Positions 44,800 through 53,992 of a stretch of DNA of 64,000 nucleotides are shown one piece after another. The stretch lies in assembly GCA_039527025.1 (NCBI GenBank), contig BAAAJN010000002.1, positions 248,001-312,000 of the forward strand, written 5' to 3'. Under the pieces are notes generated by a model, which ran no database searches, was not told where the DNA came from, and saw only the letters and a list, made by a program, of their open reading frames with translations. A program made the translations under genes and the position numbers. Positions within the stretch are counted from its first letter, which is position 1, and every line of letters begins with the position of its first letter. The stretch comes from Microlunatus lacustris (lineage in GTDB: Bacteria; Actinomycetota; Actinomycetes; Propionibacteriales; Propionibacteriaceae).

Positions 44800-46299
44800 T
44801 CAGCCGCAGGCGGGTGCGGGAGCGAGCGGCGCCGGCACGCCGACCGCGGGCAGGCCCAGACCGACGGCCCTCCGAGCCGGGGCGGCCCGGCGACCCTCCC
44901 AGGCGTCCCCGCCGCGGGTGCGGCGCAGCCCGGCGATCCCGGCGTCCGCGGTCAGGTGGTGCGGGGCGGCGTAGGTGATGGTCGTCCGGGCCAGGTCACC
45001 CGGCCGGGGGCGCAGCGCCGGGTCCTCCGGCACCGCCACGTGCACCAGCCGGTTGTCCCGCGCCCGGCCCGACATCCGGGCGGTCTCGGCGTCCTTGCGG
45101 CCCTCGCCGTCGGCGAACATCACCTCGACCTCGGTGCCGACCAGGCGCTGGTTCTCCTGCCAGGCGGTCCGCTCGACCACGGCGACCAGCCGCTCGTAGC
45201 GCTCCTGGACCACCGCCTTCGGCACCTGGTCGGGCATCGTGGCCGCGGGCGTGCCCGGCCGGATCGAGTACTGGAAGGTGAAGGCGGCAGCGAACCGGGA
45301 GGCCTCCGCGACGTCGAGCGTGGCCTGGAAGTCGGCCTCGGTCTCGCCCGGGAAGCCCACGATGATGTCGGTGGTGATCGCCGCGTGCGGCATGGCCGTG
45401 CGCACCCGGTCCAAGATGGCGAGGTACCGGTCGCTGCGGTAGGAGCGGCGCATGGCCCGGAGCACGGCGTCGGAGCCGGACTGCAGCGGCATGTGCAGCT
45501 GCGGCATCACGTTCGGGGTCTCCGCCATCGCGGCGATGACGTCGTCGGTGAAGTCCTTGGGGTGCGGGGAGGTGAAGCGCACCCGTTCCAACCCGTCGAT
45601 CTCTCCGCAGGCGCGCAGCAGCTTGGCGAACGCGGACCGGTCGCCGAACTCCACCCCGTAGGCGTTGACGTTCTGGCCGAGCAGCGTCACCTCCTGCACG
45701 CCGTCGGCGACCAGCATCTCGATCTCGGCGAGCACGTCGCCAGGTCGGCGGTCGGTCTCCTTGCCGCGCAGCGCCGGCACGATGCAGAACGTGCAGGTGT
45801 TGTTGCAGCCGACGCTGACCGAGACCCAGGCGGCGTAGGCGGAGTCGCGGCGGGTGGGCAGGTTGGACGGGAAGGTCTGCAGGGCCTCCTCGATCTCGAC
45901 CTGCGCCTCCTGCTCGACCCTGGCCCGCTCCAGCAGCACCGGCAGGGCGCCGATGTTGTGGGTGCCGAAGACCACGTCCACCCAGGGCGCCCGGCTGACG
46001 ATCTCGCTGCGGTCCTTCTGCGCCAGGCAGCCGCCGACGGCGATCTGCATGCCCGGCGTGGCCTTCTTGGTCGAGCGCAGGTGCCCGAGGCTCCCGTAGA
46101 GCTTGTTGTCGGCGTTCTCCCGGACGGCGCAGGTGTTGAACACCACCACGTCGGGCGCGTGGCCCCGGTCAGCGCGGGCGTAGCCGGCCCCCTCGAGCAG
46201 GCCGGCGAGGCGCTCGGAGTCGTGGACGTTCATCTGGCAGCCGTGGGTGCGGATCTCGTAGGTCCGCCCGGCCTGGGGCGTGAGGACTGGGGTCGACAT
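44800..46299 (-). CDS. miaB: tRNA-2-methylthio-N6-dimethylallyladenosine synthase MiaB
   Basis: 499 residues. N-terminal UPF0004 domain with THGCQMNVHDSERL, FNTCAVRENADNKLYG and GGCLAQ (three 4Fe-4S cysteines); radical SAM cluster CNNTCTFCIVPALRG; TLLGQNVNAYG; then a TRAM domain. It adds a methylthio group to i6A37 made by MiaA. The C-terminus carries an extra ~50-residue Ala/Pro/Arg-rich tail after the TRAM domain. TAGGCT lies 9 nt before the ATG. Together with the rimO gene at the right edge, two methylthiotransferases are present. Confidence 0.95.
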   Translation of the reverse strand: MSTPVLTPQAGRTYEIRTHGCQMNVHDSERLAGLLEGAGYARADRGHAPDVVVFNTCAVRENADNKLYGSLGHLRSTKKATPGMQIAVGGCLAQKDRSEIVSRAPWVDVVFGTHNIGALPVLLERARVEQEAQVEIEEALQTFPSNLPTRRDSAYAAWVSVSVGCNNTCTFCIVPALRGKETDRRPGDVLAEIEMLVADGVQEVTLLGQNVNAYGVEFGDRSAFAKLLRACGEIDGLERVRFTSPHPKDFTDDVIAAMAETPNVMPQLHMPLQSGSDAVLRAMRRSYRSDRYLAILDRVRTAMPHAAITTDIIVGFPGETEADFQATLDVAEASRFAAAFTFQYSIRPGTPAATMPDQVPKAVVQERYERLVAVVERTAWQENQRLVGTEVEVMFADGEGRKDAETARMSGRARDNRLVHVAVPEDPALRPRPGDLARTTITYAAPHHLTADAGIAGLRRTRGGDAWEGRRAAPARRAVGLGLPAVGVPAPLAPAPACG

Positions 46300-46406
46300 G
46301 GCGTGCCCAGCCTAACGGCCGCTCACCGGTCCCCCGCCCGCTCGCGGCCGGCCACGCAGGGTCCACCACGCCGGCACCCCGAGCGCCCGCACTAGGCTCC
46401 TCAGCC

Positions 46407-47309
46407 ATGACCAACCCCACCGGCGAGCAGTACGAGATCGTCTCCGGCGAGCACCGCGCCGTCGTCACCGAGGTCGGCGCGACGCTGCGCACCTACACCG
46501 TCGGCGGACGGCACGTCGTGCGCGGCTTCGGAGCCGACGAGGTGGTCCACAAGGGGCGCGGGCAGCAGCTGCTGCCGTGGCCGAACCGGATCCGCGACGG
46601 GATCTACACCTTCGGCGGTGAGGAGCAGCAGCTTGACCTCAGCGAACCCGACCGGCACAACGCCATCCACGGCCTGGTCCGGAACGTCCCCTGGACCCTC
46701 GTCGAGCACGAGGAGGACGCGATCACCCAGACGGTGCGGGTCTACCCGCGTTCCGGGTGGCCGGGCATCGTCGAGGCGACGATCACCCACCAGGTCAGCG
46801 AGCGCGGCCTGCAGGTGAGCCTCCGGGCCACCAACATCGGCGACGTCGACGTGCCCTTCGGCTACGCCGCGCACCCCTACTTCACCGTGGGCGAGACGAC
46901 CGTCGACGAGGTGTCGGTCACGGTCCCGGCCCGCAGCTACCTCGAGGTCGACGACCGGCTGCTGCCTGTCCGGCTCGCGCCCGTCGAGGGCACCGAGAAA
47001 GACCTGCGCTCCGGCGCACCCCTGGGCACCACGAACCTCGACCACGCCTTCACCGACCTCGACCGCGACGAGGACGGCCGCTGGCGCGTCAAGCTGGCCC
47101 TGGGCGACCGGCACGCCGAGCTGTGGGGCGACGGCACCATGACCTGGATCCAGGTCTTCACCGGCGAGGACCGCCGCGACCTCTCGCTGGCGGTGGAGCC
47201 GATGACCTGCGGTCCGGACGCCTTCAACCCCGGCCCGACCCACGACGGGTTGATCGTGCTGGCGCCGGGCAAGAGCTACGCGGGCCGCTGGGGGGTCACG
47301 GGCGGCTGA
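46407..47309 (+). CDS. galM: Aldose 1-epimerase family protein
   Basis: 300 residues. The fold's catalytic elements are visible: NAIHGLVRN (His), GYAAHPYFTVGET (second His) and LAVEPMTCGPDAFNP (Glu acting as base). QQLLPWPNRIRDG is typical of the GalM/YihR-like branch. It interconverts anomers of a hexose; the actual sugar is unknown. TAGGCT (46393-46398) lies 8 nt before the ATG. It is divergent from miaB and 77 bp before the transporter operon, which has its own -10 box. Confidence 0.88.
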   Translation: MTNPTGEQYEIVSGEHRAVVTEVGATLRTYTVGGRHVVRGFGADEVVHKGRGQQLLPWPNRIRDGIYTFGGEEQQLDLSEPDRHNAIHGLVRNVPWTLVEHEEDAITQTVRVYPRSGWPGIVEATITHQVSERGLQVSLRATNIGDVDVPFGYAAHPYFTVGETTVDEVSVTVPARSYLEVDDRLLPVRLAPVEGTEKDLRSGAPLGTTNLDHAFTDLDRDEDGRWRVKLALGDRHAELWGDGTMTWIQVFTGEDRRDLSLAVEPMTCGPDAFNPGPTHDGLIVLAPGKSYAGRWGVTGG

Positions 47310-47386
47310 GGGCCCGTCCCGTCCCGTAACCGGATCTGAACATGTCGGTGCCCTCGCCAACGGGCCGACTCCTCTAGGGTCAGCCC

Positions 47387-48223
47387 ATGACCGAGTCGGG
47401 AGGACCGCCTGCGGGTGCGCACGCGGGCGCAGACCAGGACGCGACCCTGGACGCGGTCGTGGAGCCGGCGGTCGCCACCCCGGTGGGTGAGCCGCTCGTG
47501 GTGCTCAGCGGCGTGGACAAGCACTTCGGCAGCCTGCACGTGCTCAAGGACATCAACCTGAGCGTCGGTCGCGGCGAGGTCGTGGTGGTGCTGGGGCCCT
47601 CGGGGTCGGGCAAGTCGACGCTGTGCCGGGCCATCAACCGGTTGGAGACCATCGAGGCGGGGACCATCACCGTCGACGGCCAGCGGCTGCCCGAGGAGGG
47701 CAAGGCGCTGGCGAGCCTGCGCGCCGACGTCGGCATGGTGTTCCAGTCCTTCAACCTGTTCGCGCACAAGACGGTGCTGGAGAACGTGACCCTGGGCCCG
47801 GTCAAGGTGCGGCGCACGAGCGCGGCCGAGGCCCGCAAGCGGGGCATGGCGCTGCTCGAGCGGGTGGGGGTGGCCTCCCAGGCCGACAAGTACCCGGCCC
47901 AGCTGTCCGGAGGCCAGCAGCAGCGGGTGGCCATCGCCCGCGCCCTGGCCATGGACCCCAAGGTGATCCTGTTCGACGAGCCCACCTCGGCCCTGGACCC
48001 CGAGATGGTCAACGAGGTGCTGGACGTGATGGTCGCCCTCGCCCGACAGGGCATGACCATGGTGGTGGTCACCCACGAGATGGGGTTCGCCCGCAAGGCA
48101 GCCAACCGCGTCGTGTTCATGGCCGACGGGGAGATCGTCGAAGAGGCGCCACCGGAGACCTTCTTCACCGCCCCGCGCTCGGCGCGGGCCCAGGATTTCC
48201 TGAGCAAGATCCTGACCCACTAG
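47387..48223 (+). CDS. gluA: Amino-acid ABC transporter ATPase (GluA type)
   Basis: 278 residues. Walker A GPSGSGKST, Q-loop MVFQSFNLFAH, signature LSGGQQQR, Walker B VILFDEPTSALDPE and the H-loop VVVTHEMGFAR make a complete polar-amino-acid importer ATPase. An acidic, Ala-rich extension of ~35 residues precedes the domain. TAGGGT lies 6 nt before the ATG (leaderless). It heads gluA-gluB-gluC-gluD, the same order as the corynebacterial glutamate system; the glutamate substrate is inferred from this. Confidence 0.93.
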   Translation: MTESGGPPAGAHAGADQDATLDAVVEPAVATPVGEPLVVLSGVDKHFGSLHVLKDINLSVGRGEVVVVLGPSGSGKSTLCRAINRLETIEAGTITVDGQRLPEEGKALASLRADVGMVFQSFNLFAHKTVLENVTLGPVKVRRTSAAEARKRGMALLERVGVASQADKYPAQLSGGQQQRVAIARALAMDPKVILFDEPTSALDPEMVNEVLDVMVALARQGMTMVVVTHEMGFARKAANRVVFMADGEIVEEAPPETFFTAPRSARAQDFLSKILTH

Positions 48224-48237
48224 CTCAGGACGTGCGC

Positions 48238-48261
48238 TGCCGCGGCCCACCCGCCGCGGCA
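48238..48261 (+). other. Intercistronic hairpin between gluA and gluB
   Basis: TGCCGCGG / CCGCGGCA, 8 bp with an 8-nt loop, 15 bases after the gluA stop. Such stems often protect the downstream binding-protein message or trim read-through. Confidence 0.5.
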
Positions 48262-48330
48262 CGGTGCACAGGAAGCCGAGCGATCGGGAGCAGCGGCCTG
48301 CTCTCCCGGCGCCCACACCGGAGGGGAACC

Positions 48331-49176
48331 ATGAGGACCATCACCAAGATCGCCGCCAGCTCAGCCGCTGCGGCACTCATGCTGGCCATGGCCGGCTGCG
48401 TCAACGAGGAGAACGCCGCCCCCGCAGGAGATGCGGGCAGCGCGGGCGGGCCGGTCACCATCGGCATCAAGTTCGACCAGCCCGGCCTCGGCCAGCAGGT
48501 CGGCAACGACTACCAGGGTTTCGACGTCACGGTGGCCCGCTACGTGGCCGAGGAGCTCGGCTACACCGACGTCACCTTCAAGGAGTCGCCCTCGGCCCAG
48601 CGCGAGACGCTGCTGCAGAGCGGTCAGGTGAAGATGATCTTCGCGACCTACTCGATCACCGACGAGCGCAAGCAGAAGGTCTCGTTCGCCGGCCCGTACT
48701 TCGTGGCCGGCCAGGACCTGCTGGTGAAGAGCGACAACACCGACATCACCGGACCGGAGACCCTGGACGGGAAGAAGCTGTGCTCGGTCACCGGGTCCAC
48801 CTCGGCCCAGAAGATCAAGGACCAGTACTCCGCGGGGGTCCAGCTGCAGGAGACCGACACCTACTCCAAGTGCGTCGAGTTCCTCAACGCCGGGACGATC
48901 GACGCGGTGACCACCGACAACGTCATCCTCGCCGGCTTCGCCGCCCAGTCGCAGTACCAGGGCAAGCTCAAGGTCGTCGGTCAGCCCTTCTCGACCGAGA
49001 ACTACGGCGTGGGCATCAAGCAGGGTGACACCGCGCTGTGCGAGTCCATCAACAGCGCGATCCAGAAGATGGTCGACGACGGGGCGTGGCAGAAGGCGCT
49101 CGACGACACCGTCGGCCCGTCCGGGTTCACCCCGGACGCCAGCACCAACCCGCCGAAGCCGGCGGCCTGCTCCTGA
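48331..49176 (+). CDS. gluB: Glutamate-type ABC transporter substrate-binding lipoprotein
   Basis: 281 residues. Lipoprotein signal ending in the lipobox LAMAGC, so it is anchored outside the membrane. The mature part is a type 2 periplasmic-binding fold of family 3: GFDVTVARYVAEELG, TYSITDERKQKVSFAGPYF, LCSVTGSTSAQKI, TDNVILAGFA. GGAGGGG precedes the ATG. It captures the ligand for the permeases GluC/GluD encoded next. The glutamate assignment rests on the gluABCD gene order, not on binding residues. Confidence 0.92.
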   Translation: MRTITKIAASSAAAALMLAMAGCVNEENAAPAGDAGSAGGPVTIGIKFDQPGLGQQVGNDYQGFDVTVARYVAEELGYTDVTFKESPSAQRETLLQSGQVKMIFATYSITDERKQKVSFAGPYFVAGQDLLVKSDNTDITGPETLDGKKLCSVTGSTSAQKIKDQYSAGVQLQETDTYSKCVEFLNAGTIDAVTTDNVILAGFAAQSQYQGKLKVVGQPFSTENYGVGIKQGDTALCESINSAIQKMVDDGAWQKALDDTVGPSGFTPDASTNPPKPAACS

Positions 49177-49237
49177 CGTCCCCCGACCGGGCGGGAAGAT
49201 CCTCCTGCCCGGTCGGGCCACTCCGATCGGAGGTCTG

Positions 49238-49924
49238 ATGGGCGGGTTCTCCACCCTCCTGGGGCAGTACGACGTGCTCGGCGCGCTCTGGATGACGGTC
49301 AAGCTCACCCTGGCCTCCGCCGTCGGGGCGCTGGTGGTCGGCGTCGTCGTCGCGGTGTTCCGCGTCTCGCCCGTCGCGGTCCTGCGCGGCTTCGGCACCG
49401 CCTACGTGACCGTGTTCCGCAACACCCCGCTGACCCTGATCGTGTTCTTCTGCTTCTTCGCCACCCCGCTGCTGGGGGTCAACCTGGCGCCGACCGACTC
49501 CCCCACCTACGTGGTGGACAACGCCTTCAGGCTCGGGGTGGTGGGCCTGGCGCTGTACCACGCGTCGTTCGTCGCCGAGGCGATCCGCAGCGGCATCAAC
49601 ACCGTGCCCCAGGGCCAGGCCGAAGCCGCCCGCGCCATCGGCCTCGGGTTCCTGCCCACGCTGCGCGAGGTGGTGCTGCCGCAAGCCATCCGCGGCGCGA
49701 TCGCCCCGCTGGGCAACACCCTGATCGCCCTGACCAAGAACACCACCGTGGTGGCCACCATCGGCGTCGCCGAGCTCGCCTACGTCATGCGCGGGATGAT
49801 CGAGTTCAACGCGTCGCTGCTCTACTTCATCTTCGCGCTGATCGCCGCCTGCTTCGTCCTCCTGACCCTGCCGACCGGCCTGCTGTTCACCCACCTCTCG
49901 AGGAAGCTGGTGGTCCAGCGATGA
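49238..49924 (+). CDS. gluC: Amino-acid ABC transporter permease GluC
   Basis: 228 residues with GGAGG 4 nt before the ATG. Five membrane helices; the HisM-type N-terminal GALWMTVKLTLASAV, FRNTPLTLIVFF, and the ATPase-contact EAA loop EAARAIGLGFLPTLREVVLPQAIR. It forms the membrane channel with GluD. The stop overlaps the gluD start (ATGA), so the two subunits are made in step. Confidence 0.93.
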   Translation: MGGFSTLLGQYDVLGALWMTVKLTLASAVGALVVGVVVAVFRVSPVAVLRGFGTAYVTVFRNTPLTLIVFFCFFATPLLGVNLAPTDSPTYVVDNAFRLGVVGLALYHASFVAEAIRSGINTVPQGQAEAARAIGLGFLPTLREVVLPQAIRGAIAPLGNTLIALTKNTTVVATIGVAELAYVMRGMIEFNASLLYFIFALIAACFVLLTLPTGLLFTHLSRKLVVQR

Positions 49925-50814
49925 GCACCCCGGCCGTGCTGTTCGACGTTCCCGGACCGCGGGCGCGCCGGACCTACCGGATCCTCGGTGTGGTCGGCGT
50001 GCTGCTGGTCCTCGCTCTGCTGGCGCTGGTCGTCCGCGCCCTGGCCAACCCCGACAACAACCAGTTCGCTCCCGAGAAGTGGCGACCGTTCCTCGACCCC
50101 GTCACCTGGACCGCCTACCTGCTGCCCGGCCTGGTCAACACCCTCAAGGCCGCCGGCCTCGCCGTCGTCCTGAGCATCGTGCTGGGTGTCCTGCTCGGCG
50201 TCGGGCGGCTGGCCCCGCAGGCGGCCGTGCGGGCGGTCTGCACGGTCCTCGTCGAGTTCTTCCGCGCGGTCCCGGTGCTGGTCATGATGCTGTTCGTCTA
50301 CTTCTTCAGCATCTACGTGCTGGGCGTCCTGGGCGACGCGGCGACCCTGCTGGGCGTCGTCGGCGGGCTGACGCTCTACAACTCCGCCGTCATCGCCGAG
50401 CTGATCCGCTCCGGGGTCCACTCCCTGCCCCGCGGCCAGCGGGAGGCCGGGCTGGCCATCGGCCTCACCCCCACCCAGACCCTCGCCTCGGTGCTGCTCC
50501 CCCAGGCGGTGACGGCCATGCTGCCGTCCCTGCTCAGCCAGCTGGTGGTGGTGCTCAAGGACACCGCGCTCGGCTACATCATCAGCTTCTCCGAGCTGAT
50601 CCGCAGCGGCCAGAACCTCAGCGCCAACTACGGGAACCTGATCCCGACCTTCCTGGTGCTGGCGGCGATGTTCATCCTGATCAACTACAGCCTGACCTTC
50701 GTCGCCCGGCTGGTGGAACGGCGGCTCCAGCGCTCCGCCAAGGGTGCGGCACCCCGGGACCCGGACGACCCGGCGCTGGTCCCCGCCGGCCCGGGCGCTC
50801 CCGCTGTGGTCTAG
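49921..50814 (+). CDS. gluD: Amino-acid ABC transporter permease GluD
   Basis: 297 residues. After a 20-residue cytoplasmic lead and a first helix comes the permease domain with LVNTLKAAGLAVVLS, FFRAVPVLVMMLFVYF and the EAA loop EAGLAIGLTPTQTLASVLLPQ, ending in a Pro/Ala-rich tail. It pairs with GluC. The TAG stop lies in CTAG, whose opposite strand is the stop of the convergent gene at 50811, so no terminator separates the two. Confidence 0.93.
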   Translation: MSTPAVLFDVPGPRARRTYRILGVVGVLLVLALLALVVRALANPDNNQFAPEKWRPFLDPVTWTAYLLPGLVNTLKAAGLAVVLSIVLGVLLGVGRLAPQAAVRAVCTVLVEFFRAVPVLVMMLFVYFFSIYVLGVLGDAATLLGVVGGLTLYNSAVIAELIRSGVHSLPRGQREAGLAIGLTPTQTLASVLLPQAVTAMLPSLLSQLVVVLKDTALGYIISFSELIRSGQNLSANYGNLIPTFLVLAAMFILINYSLTFVARLVERRLQRSAKGAAPRDPDDPALVPAGPGAPAVV

Positions 50815-52016
50815 CGGTACCCGGCCCCGATGGCCGCCAGACCCGTCAGCAACCGGTCCACGTCGACGTCGTCGTTGTAGGGCGCCAACCCGACGCGGAC
50901 CGCGCCGCGGTCGCCCAGCCCCAGGTGCCGGGACGCCTCGAGCGCGTAGAAGTGGCCGGCGGGCGCGTTGACACCGACCGCAGCGAGCCCGGCGGCGACG
51001 TCGGCGGGCTCCACGCCGGGCAGGTCGAACAGCAGCGTCGAGGTGCGGTGCGCGGCCCGGCTGTACACGGTGCCGCCGAGGTCGGCGAGACCCTTCTCGA
51101 TCCGCGCCTGCAGGCCGGCCTCGTGCTCCTCGGCCGCCGCGGTGCTGGCCGCCAGCCGTTCCCGTCGGGTGCCCGGGCCGGGCAGCAGGCCAGCCAGGTG
51201 GTCGATCGCCGCCGTCGTCCCCACCAGCTGCTCGTACGGCAGCGTCCCGAGCTCGAAGCGCTCCGGGACGGCGTCGCTGGACGGCAGCAGCTTGGCCGGC
51301 CGCAGCCCCTCGAGGAAGGCGGGGTCGGCGACCAGCGCACCGTGGTGGGGCCCGAAGAACTTGTACGGGGAGCAGACGAAGACGTCGCAGCCCAGCGCCG
51401 CCACGTCGACCAGGGCGTGCGCCGCGTAGTGCACGCCGTCGACCCAGAGCAGCGCGCCGACGGCGTGCGCGGCGTCGGCGATCGCCCGGACGTCGGGGCG
51501 GGTGCCGATCAGGTTGCTGGCCGCGGTGACCGCGACCAGCCGCGTCCGCTCGGTGAGCACAGCGCTCACCTCGGCCGGGTCCAGCTCGCCGGTGGCCGGG
51601 TCGAAGTCCACCCAGCGCACGGTCAGGCCGAAGTCCTCGGCGGCCAGCACCCACGGCCGGATGTTGGCGTCGTGATCGAGCCGGGTGACCACGACCTCGT
51701 CCCCGGCGGACCAGCCGCGGAGCAGGGTCCGGGCGAAGTCGAAGGTGAGCTGGGTGGCGCTGCGGCCGAAGACGACGCCGCCGGGGTCGCCGCCGGTCAG
51801 CTCGGCGACCGCCTGGCGGGCCCCCACGACGACGGCGTCGGCGTTCCGGGCCGCCAGGTTGGCGGTCCCGCGGTTGGAGAGCGGCCCGCTCATGGTCGCC
51901 CGCACGGCGTCCGCGACCGGAGCCGGCGTCTGCGTCCCACCGGGGCTGTCGAAGTAGGCGAGCCCGGCGTCGAGGGCCGGGAAGTCGGCGCGGATGCGGA
52001 CCAGGTCGAGACTCAC
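50811..52016 (-). CDS. Cysteine desulfurase-like PLP enzyme (class V aminotransferase)
   Basis: 401 residues from GTG 52016, with TAGGTT 7 nt upstream. Fold type I PLP enzyme: YFDSPGGTQTP at the N-terminus, SNLIGTRPDV, DGVHYAAHALVD and the PLP lysine in CSPYKFFGPHHGAL. It resembles the cysteine-desulfurase-like TIGR01976 group rather than IscS/SufS and lacks their conserved active-site Cys loop. No SUF genes are nearby. True desulfurase activity is doubtful; a lyase or aminotransferase role is possible. Confidence 0.84.
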   Translation of the reverse strand: MSLDLVRIRADFPALDAGLAYFDSPGGTQTPAPVADAVRATMSGPLSNRGTANLAARNADAVVVGARQAVAELTGGDPGGVVFGRSATQLTFDFARTLLRGWSAGDEVVVTRLDHDANIRPWVLAAEDFGLTVRWVDFDPATGELDPAEVSAVLTERTRLVAVTAASNLIGTRPDVRAIADAAHAVGALLWVDGVHYAAHALVDVAALGCDVFVCSPYKFFGPHHGALVADPAFLEGLRPAKLLPSSDAVPERFELGTLPYEQLVGTTAAIDHLAGLLPGPGTRRERLAASTAAAEEHEAGLQARIEKGLADLGGTVYSRAAHRTSTLLFDLPGVEPADVAAGLAAVGVNAPAGHFYALEASRHLGLGDRGAVRVGLAPYNDDVDVDRLLTGLAAIGAGYR

Positions 52017-52070
52017 CCGCCCGAACCTACCAACGGCACCGGGCGGCTCCGGCGGACCGGGGTGGCGAGG

Positions 52071-53708
52071 TCAGCGCGCGGTCTCCGTGGCGCGGGACTC
52101 CCGGACCACCGTGACCCGGATCTGACCGGGGTAGGTCAGCTCCTCCTCGATCTGCTTGGCGATGTCGCGGGCCAGCACCTGGGCCTCGATGTCGTCCACC
52201 ACCTCGGGGACCACCATCACCCGGAGCTCACGCCCGGCCTGCATCGCGAACACCTTGTCGACACCCTCGTGGGTGCCGGCGATCTCCTCCAGCCGCTCGA
52301 GGCGCTGCACGTAGGCCTCGATGCTCTCCCGCCGGGCGCCCGGCCGGCTGCCGCTGATCGCGTCGGCGGCCTGGGTCAGGACCGCCTCGACCGTCTTGAC
52401 CTCGACCTCGTTGTGGTGGGCCTCGATGGCGTGCACGACATCGGGGTGCTCGCCGTAGCGGCGGGCGAGGTCGGCGCCGATGATCGCGTGCGAGCCCTCC
52501 ACCTCGTGGGTGAGCGCCTTGCCGATGTCGTGCAGGAACGCCGAGCGCTTGCACTGCGCGACGTCCAGGCCCATCTCGGCCGCCATCAGGCCCGCGATGT
52601 GCGCGGACTCGACCAGGTGCTTGAGCACGTTCTGGCCGTAGGACGTCCGGTAGCGCAGGGTGCCCAGGATGGGCACCAGCGCCGGGTGCAGGTCGGAGAT
52701 GCCGACCTCGGCCATCGCGTCCTCGGCCGCACGGAGGCACTGCTGCTCGATCTGGTTCTTGCTCCGCTCGTGCACCTCCTCGATCCGCTGCGGGTGGATG
52801 CGGCCGTCCTTGACCAGCTCGGTCAGGGTCATCCGCGCCGTCTCCCGCCGGACCGGGTCGAAGCTGGACAGCAGCACCGACTCCGGTGTGTCGTCGATCA
52901 TCACGTTGACCCCGGTCACCTGCTCGAAGGCCCGGATGTTGCGGCCCTCGCGACCGATGATCCGGCCCTTCATGTCGTCACCGGGCAGGTGCACGGCCGA
53001 CACCACCGACTCCGACGTCTGCTCCGAGGCCACCCGTTGGATCGCCCCGACGACGATCATCCGCGCCTTGGCGTCGGCGTCCCGGACCGCCTGCCGCTCG
53101 ATGTCGCGAGCCACCAGCACGGCCTGCCGCTTGGCCTCGTGCTCGACGGCCGACACCAGCTCGGCCTTGGCCTGCTCCGCGGTCAGCCCGGCGATCCGCT
53201 CCAACGCCTGCTGACGCTCCACCTCGACCTGAGCCAGAGCGTTGCGCTGAGCCTTCAACTGCGCCTTGAGCTCGTCCAGGGTCCGGGCGCGTTCGTCGAG
53301 GACACGGCCCTCGCTGTCCAGCCGCTCCTCGCGGTCGACCAGACGCTGCTCACGGCGTTCCAGGTCGGACCGCTGCTCCTGCAGCTCGGCCCGTCGGGCG
53401 CGGGCCTCCTGGTCCGCCTCGAGCCGAGCGCTCTCCGCGGACGCGAGCAGGGCACCGGCCTTCTCCTGCTGGGACCGGAACTCCTGCTCGGACTGGGCGC
53501 GCAGCCCGGCCAGCTCCTCACGCGCGGCGACGATCTCGGCCTGCTGCGCCTGCTGCTGGGGGTCCTCCCCGACCTCGGCAACCGCCGGTGGCGGGACCGC
53601 GGCACCAGTCAGCGCAGCGGACCTGCGCACCACCACCACGATGCCGACGAGCGCCAGGACGACGACGACCAGCACGGCCAGCACCACCCAGGTCAGGACT
53701 GAACTCAT
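52071..53708 (-). CDS. rny: Ribonuclease Y
   Basis: 545 residues. N-terminal membrane helix (VLTWVVLAVLVVVVLALVGI), then a ~180-residue coiled coil rich in Glu/Arg/Gln, a KH domain (KGRIIGREGRNIRAFEQ), and an HD phosphohydrolase domain with FLHDIGKALTHE, HAIIGADLA and AIEAHHNE. It is a membrane-bound endonuclease that starts mRNA decay. GGGAG lies 6 nt upstream of the ATG, and a 7-bp leader hairpin is just before it. The location near recX-recA is usual in actinobacteria. Confidence 0.95.
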   Translation of the reverse strand: MSSVLTWVVLAVLVVVVLALVGIVVVVRRSAALTGAAVPPPAVAEVGEDPQQQAQQAEIVAAREELAGLRAQSEQEFRSQQEKAGALLASAESARLEADQEARARRAELQEQRSDLERREQRLVDREERLDSEGRVLDERARTLDELKAQLKAQRNALAQVEVERQQALERIAGLTAEQAKAELVSAVEHEAKRQAVLVARDIERQAVRDADAKARMIVVGAIQRVASEQTSESVVSAVHLPGDDMKGRIIGREGRNIRAFEQVTGVNVMIDDTPESVLLSSFDPVRRETARMTLTELVKDGRIHPQRIEEVHERSKNQIEQQCLRAAEDAMAEVGISDLHPALVPILGTLRYRTSYGQNVLKHLVESAHIAGLMAAEMGLDVAQCKRSAFLHDIGKALTHEVEGSHAIIGADLARRYGEHPDVVHAIEAHHNEVEVKTVEAVLTQAADAISGSRPGARRESIEAYVQRLERLEEIAGTHEGVDKVFAMQAGRELRVMVVPEVVDDIEAQVLARDIAKQIEEELTYPGQIRVTVVRESRATETAR

Positions 53709-53992
53709 GGCGCACTCCCGTCTACACGCTCTCGCGTGTACTCAAGAGGCCCCAGCCTGCGCAGACGTGCTCAGGAAATAGTCAGACCATCGGGCGCACG
53801 ACGCATCTCAGATGATCAGTGGTCAAGAAACACAAGTAACACTTCTGGTGATTTATCAAGCCGCCGACGTCGGTGGACGGTTCATTTCGGTCGAACAAAC
53901 ACGCTGAAACCTCGTCCCTGCAGAATATGGCTCGGGCTACCGGCGGTCAAGCAGACCTGCAGCAGCGCGGACGGCGCACCGGCCGTGCGGAG
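53709..53992 (-). other. rny leader region and recX-rny gap
   Basis: This 284-bp gap is clearly less GC-rich than its surroundings around 53810-53900 and should hold the rny promoter. TACACGC / GCGTGTA (53723-53740, 7 bp, 4-nt loop) would form a stem about 15 nt before the rny start codon. I cannot name a certain -10/-35 pair. Confidence 0.5.

Noticed and set aside
47343..47364. TGTCGGTG upstream of gluA as a PafBC promoter
   Set aside because: The hexamer 8 bp downstream is AACGGG, without TAnnnT; gluA has its own TAGGGT box further on.
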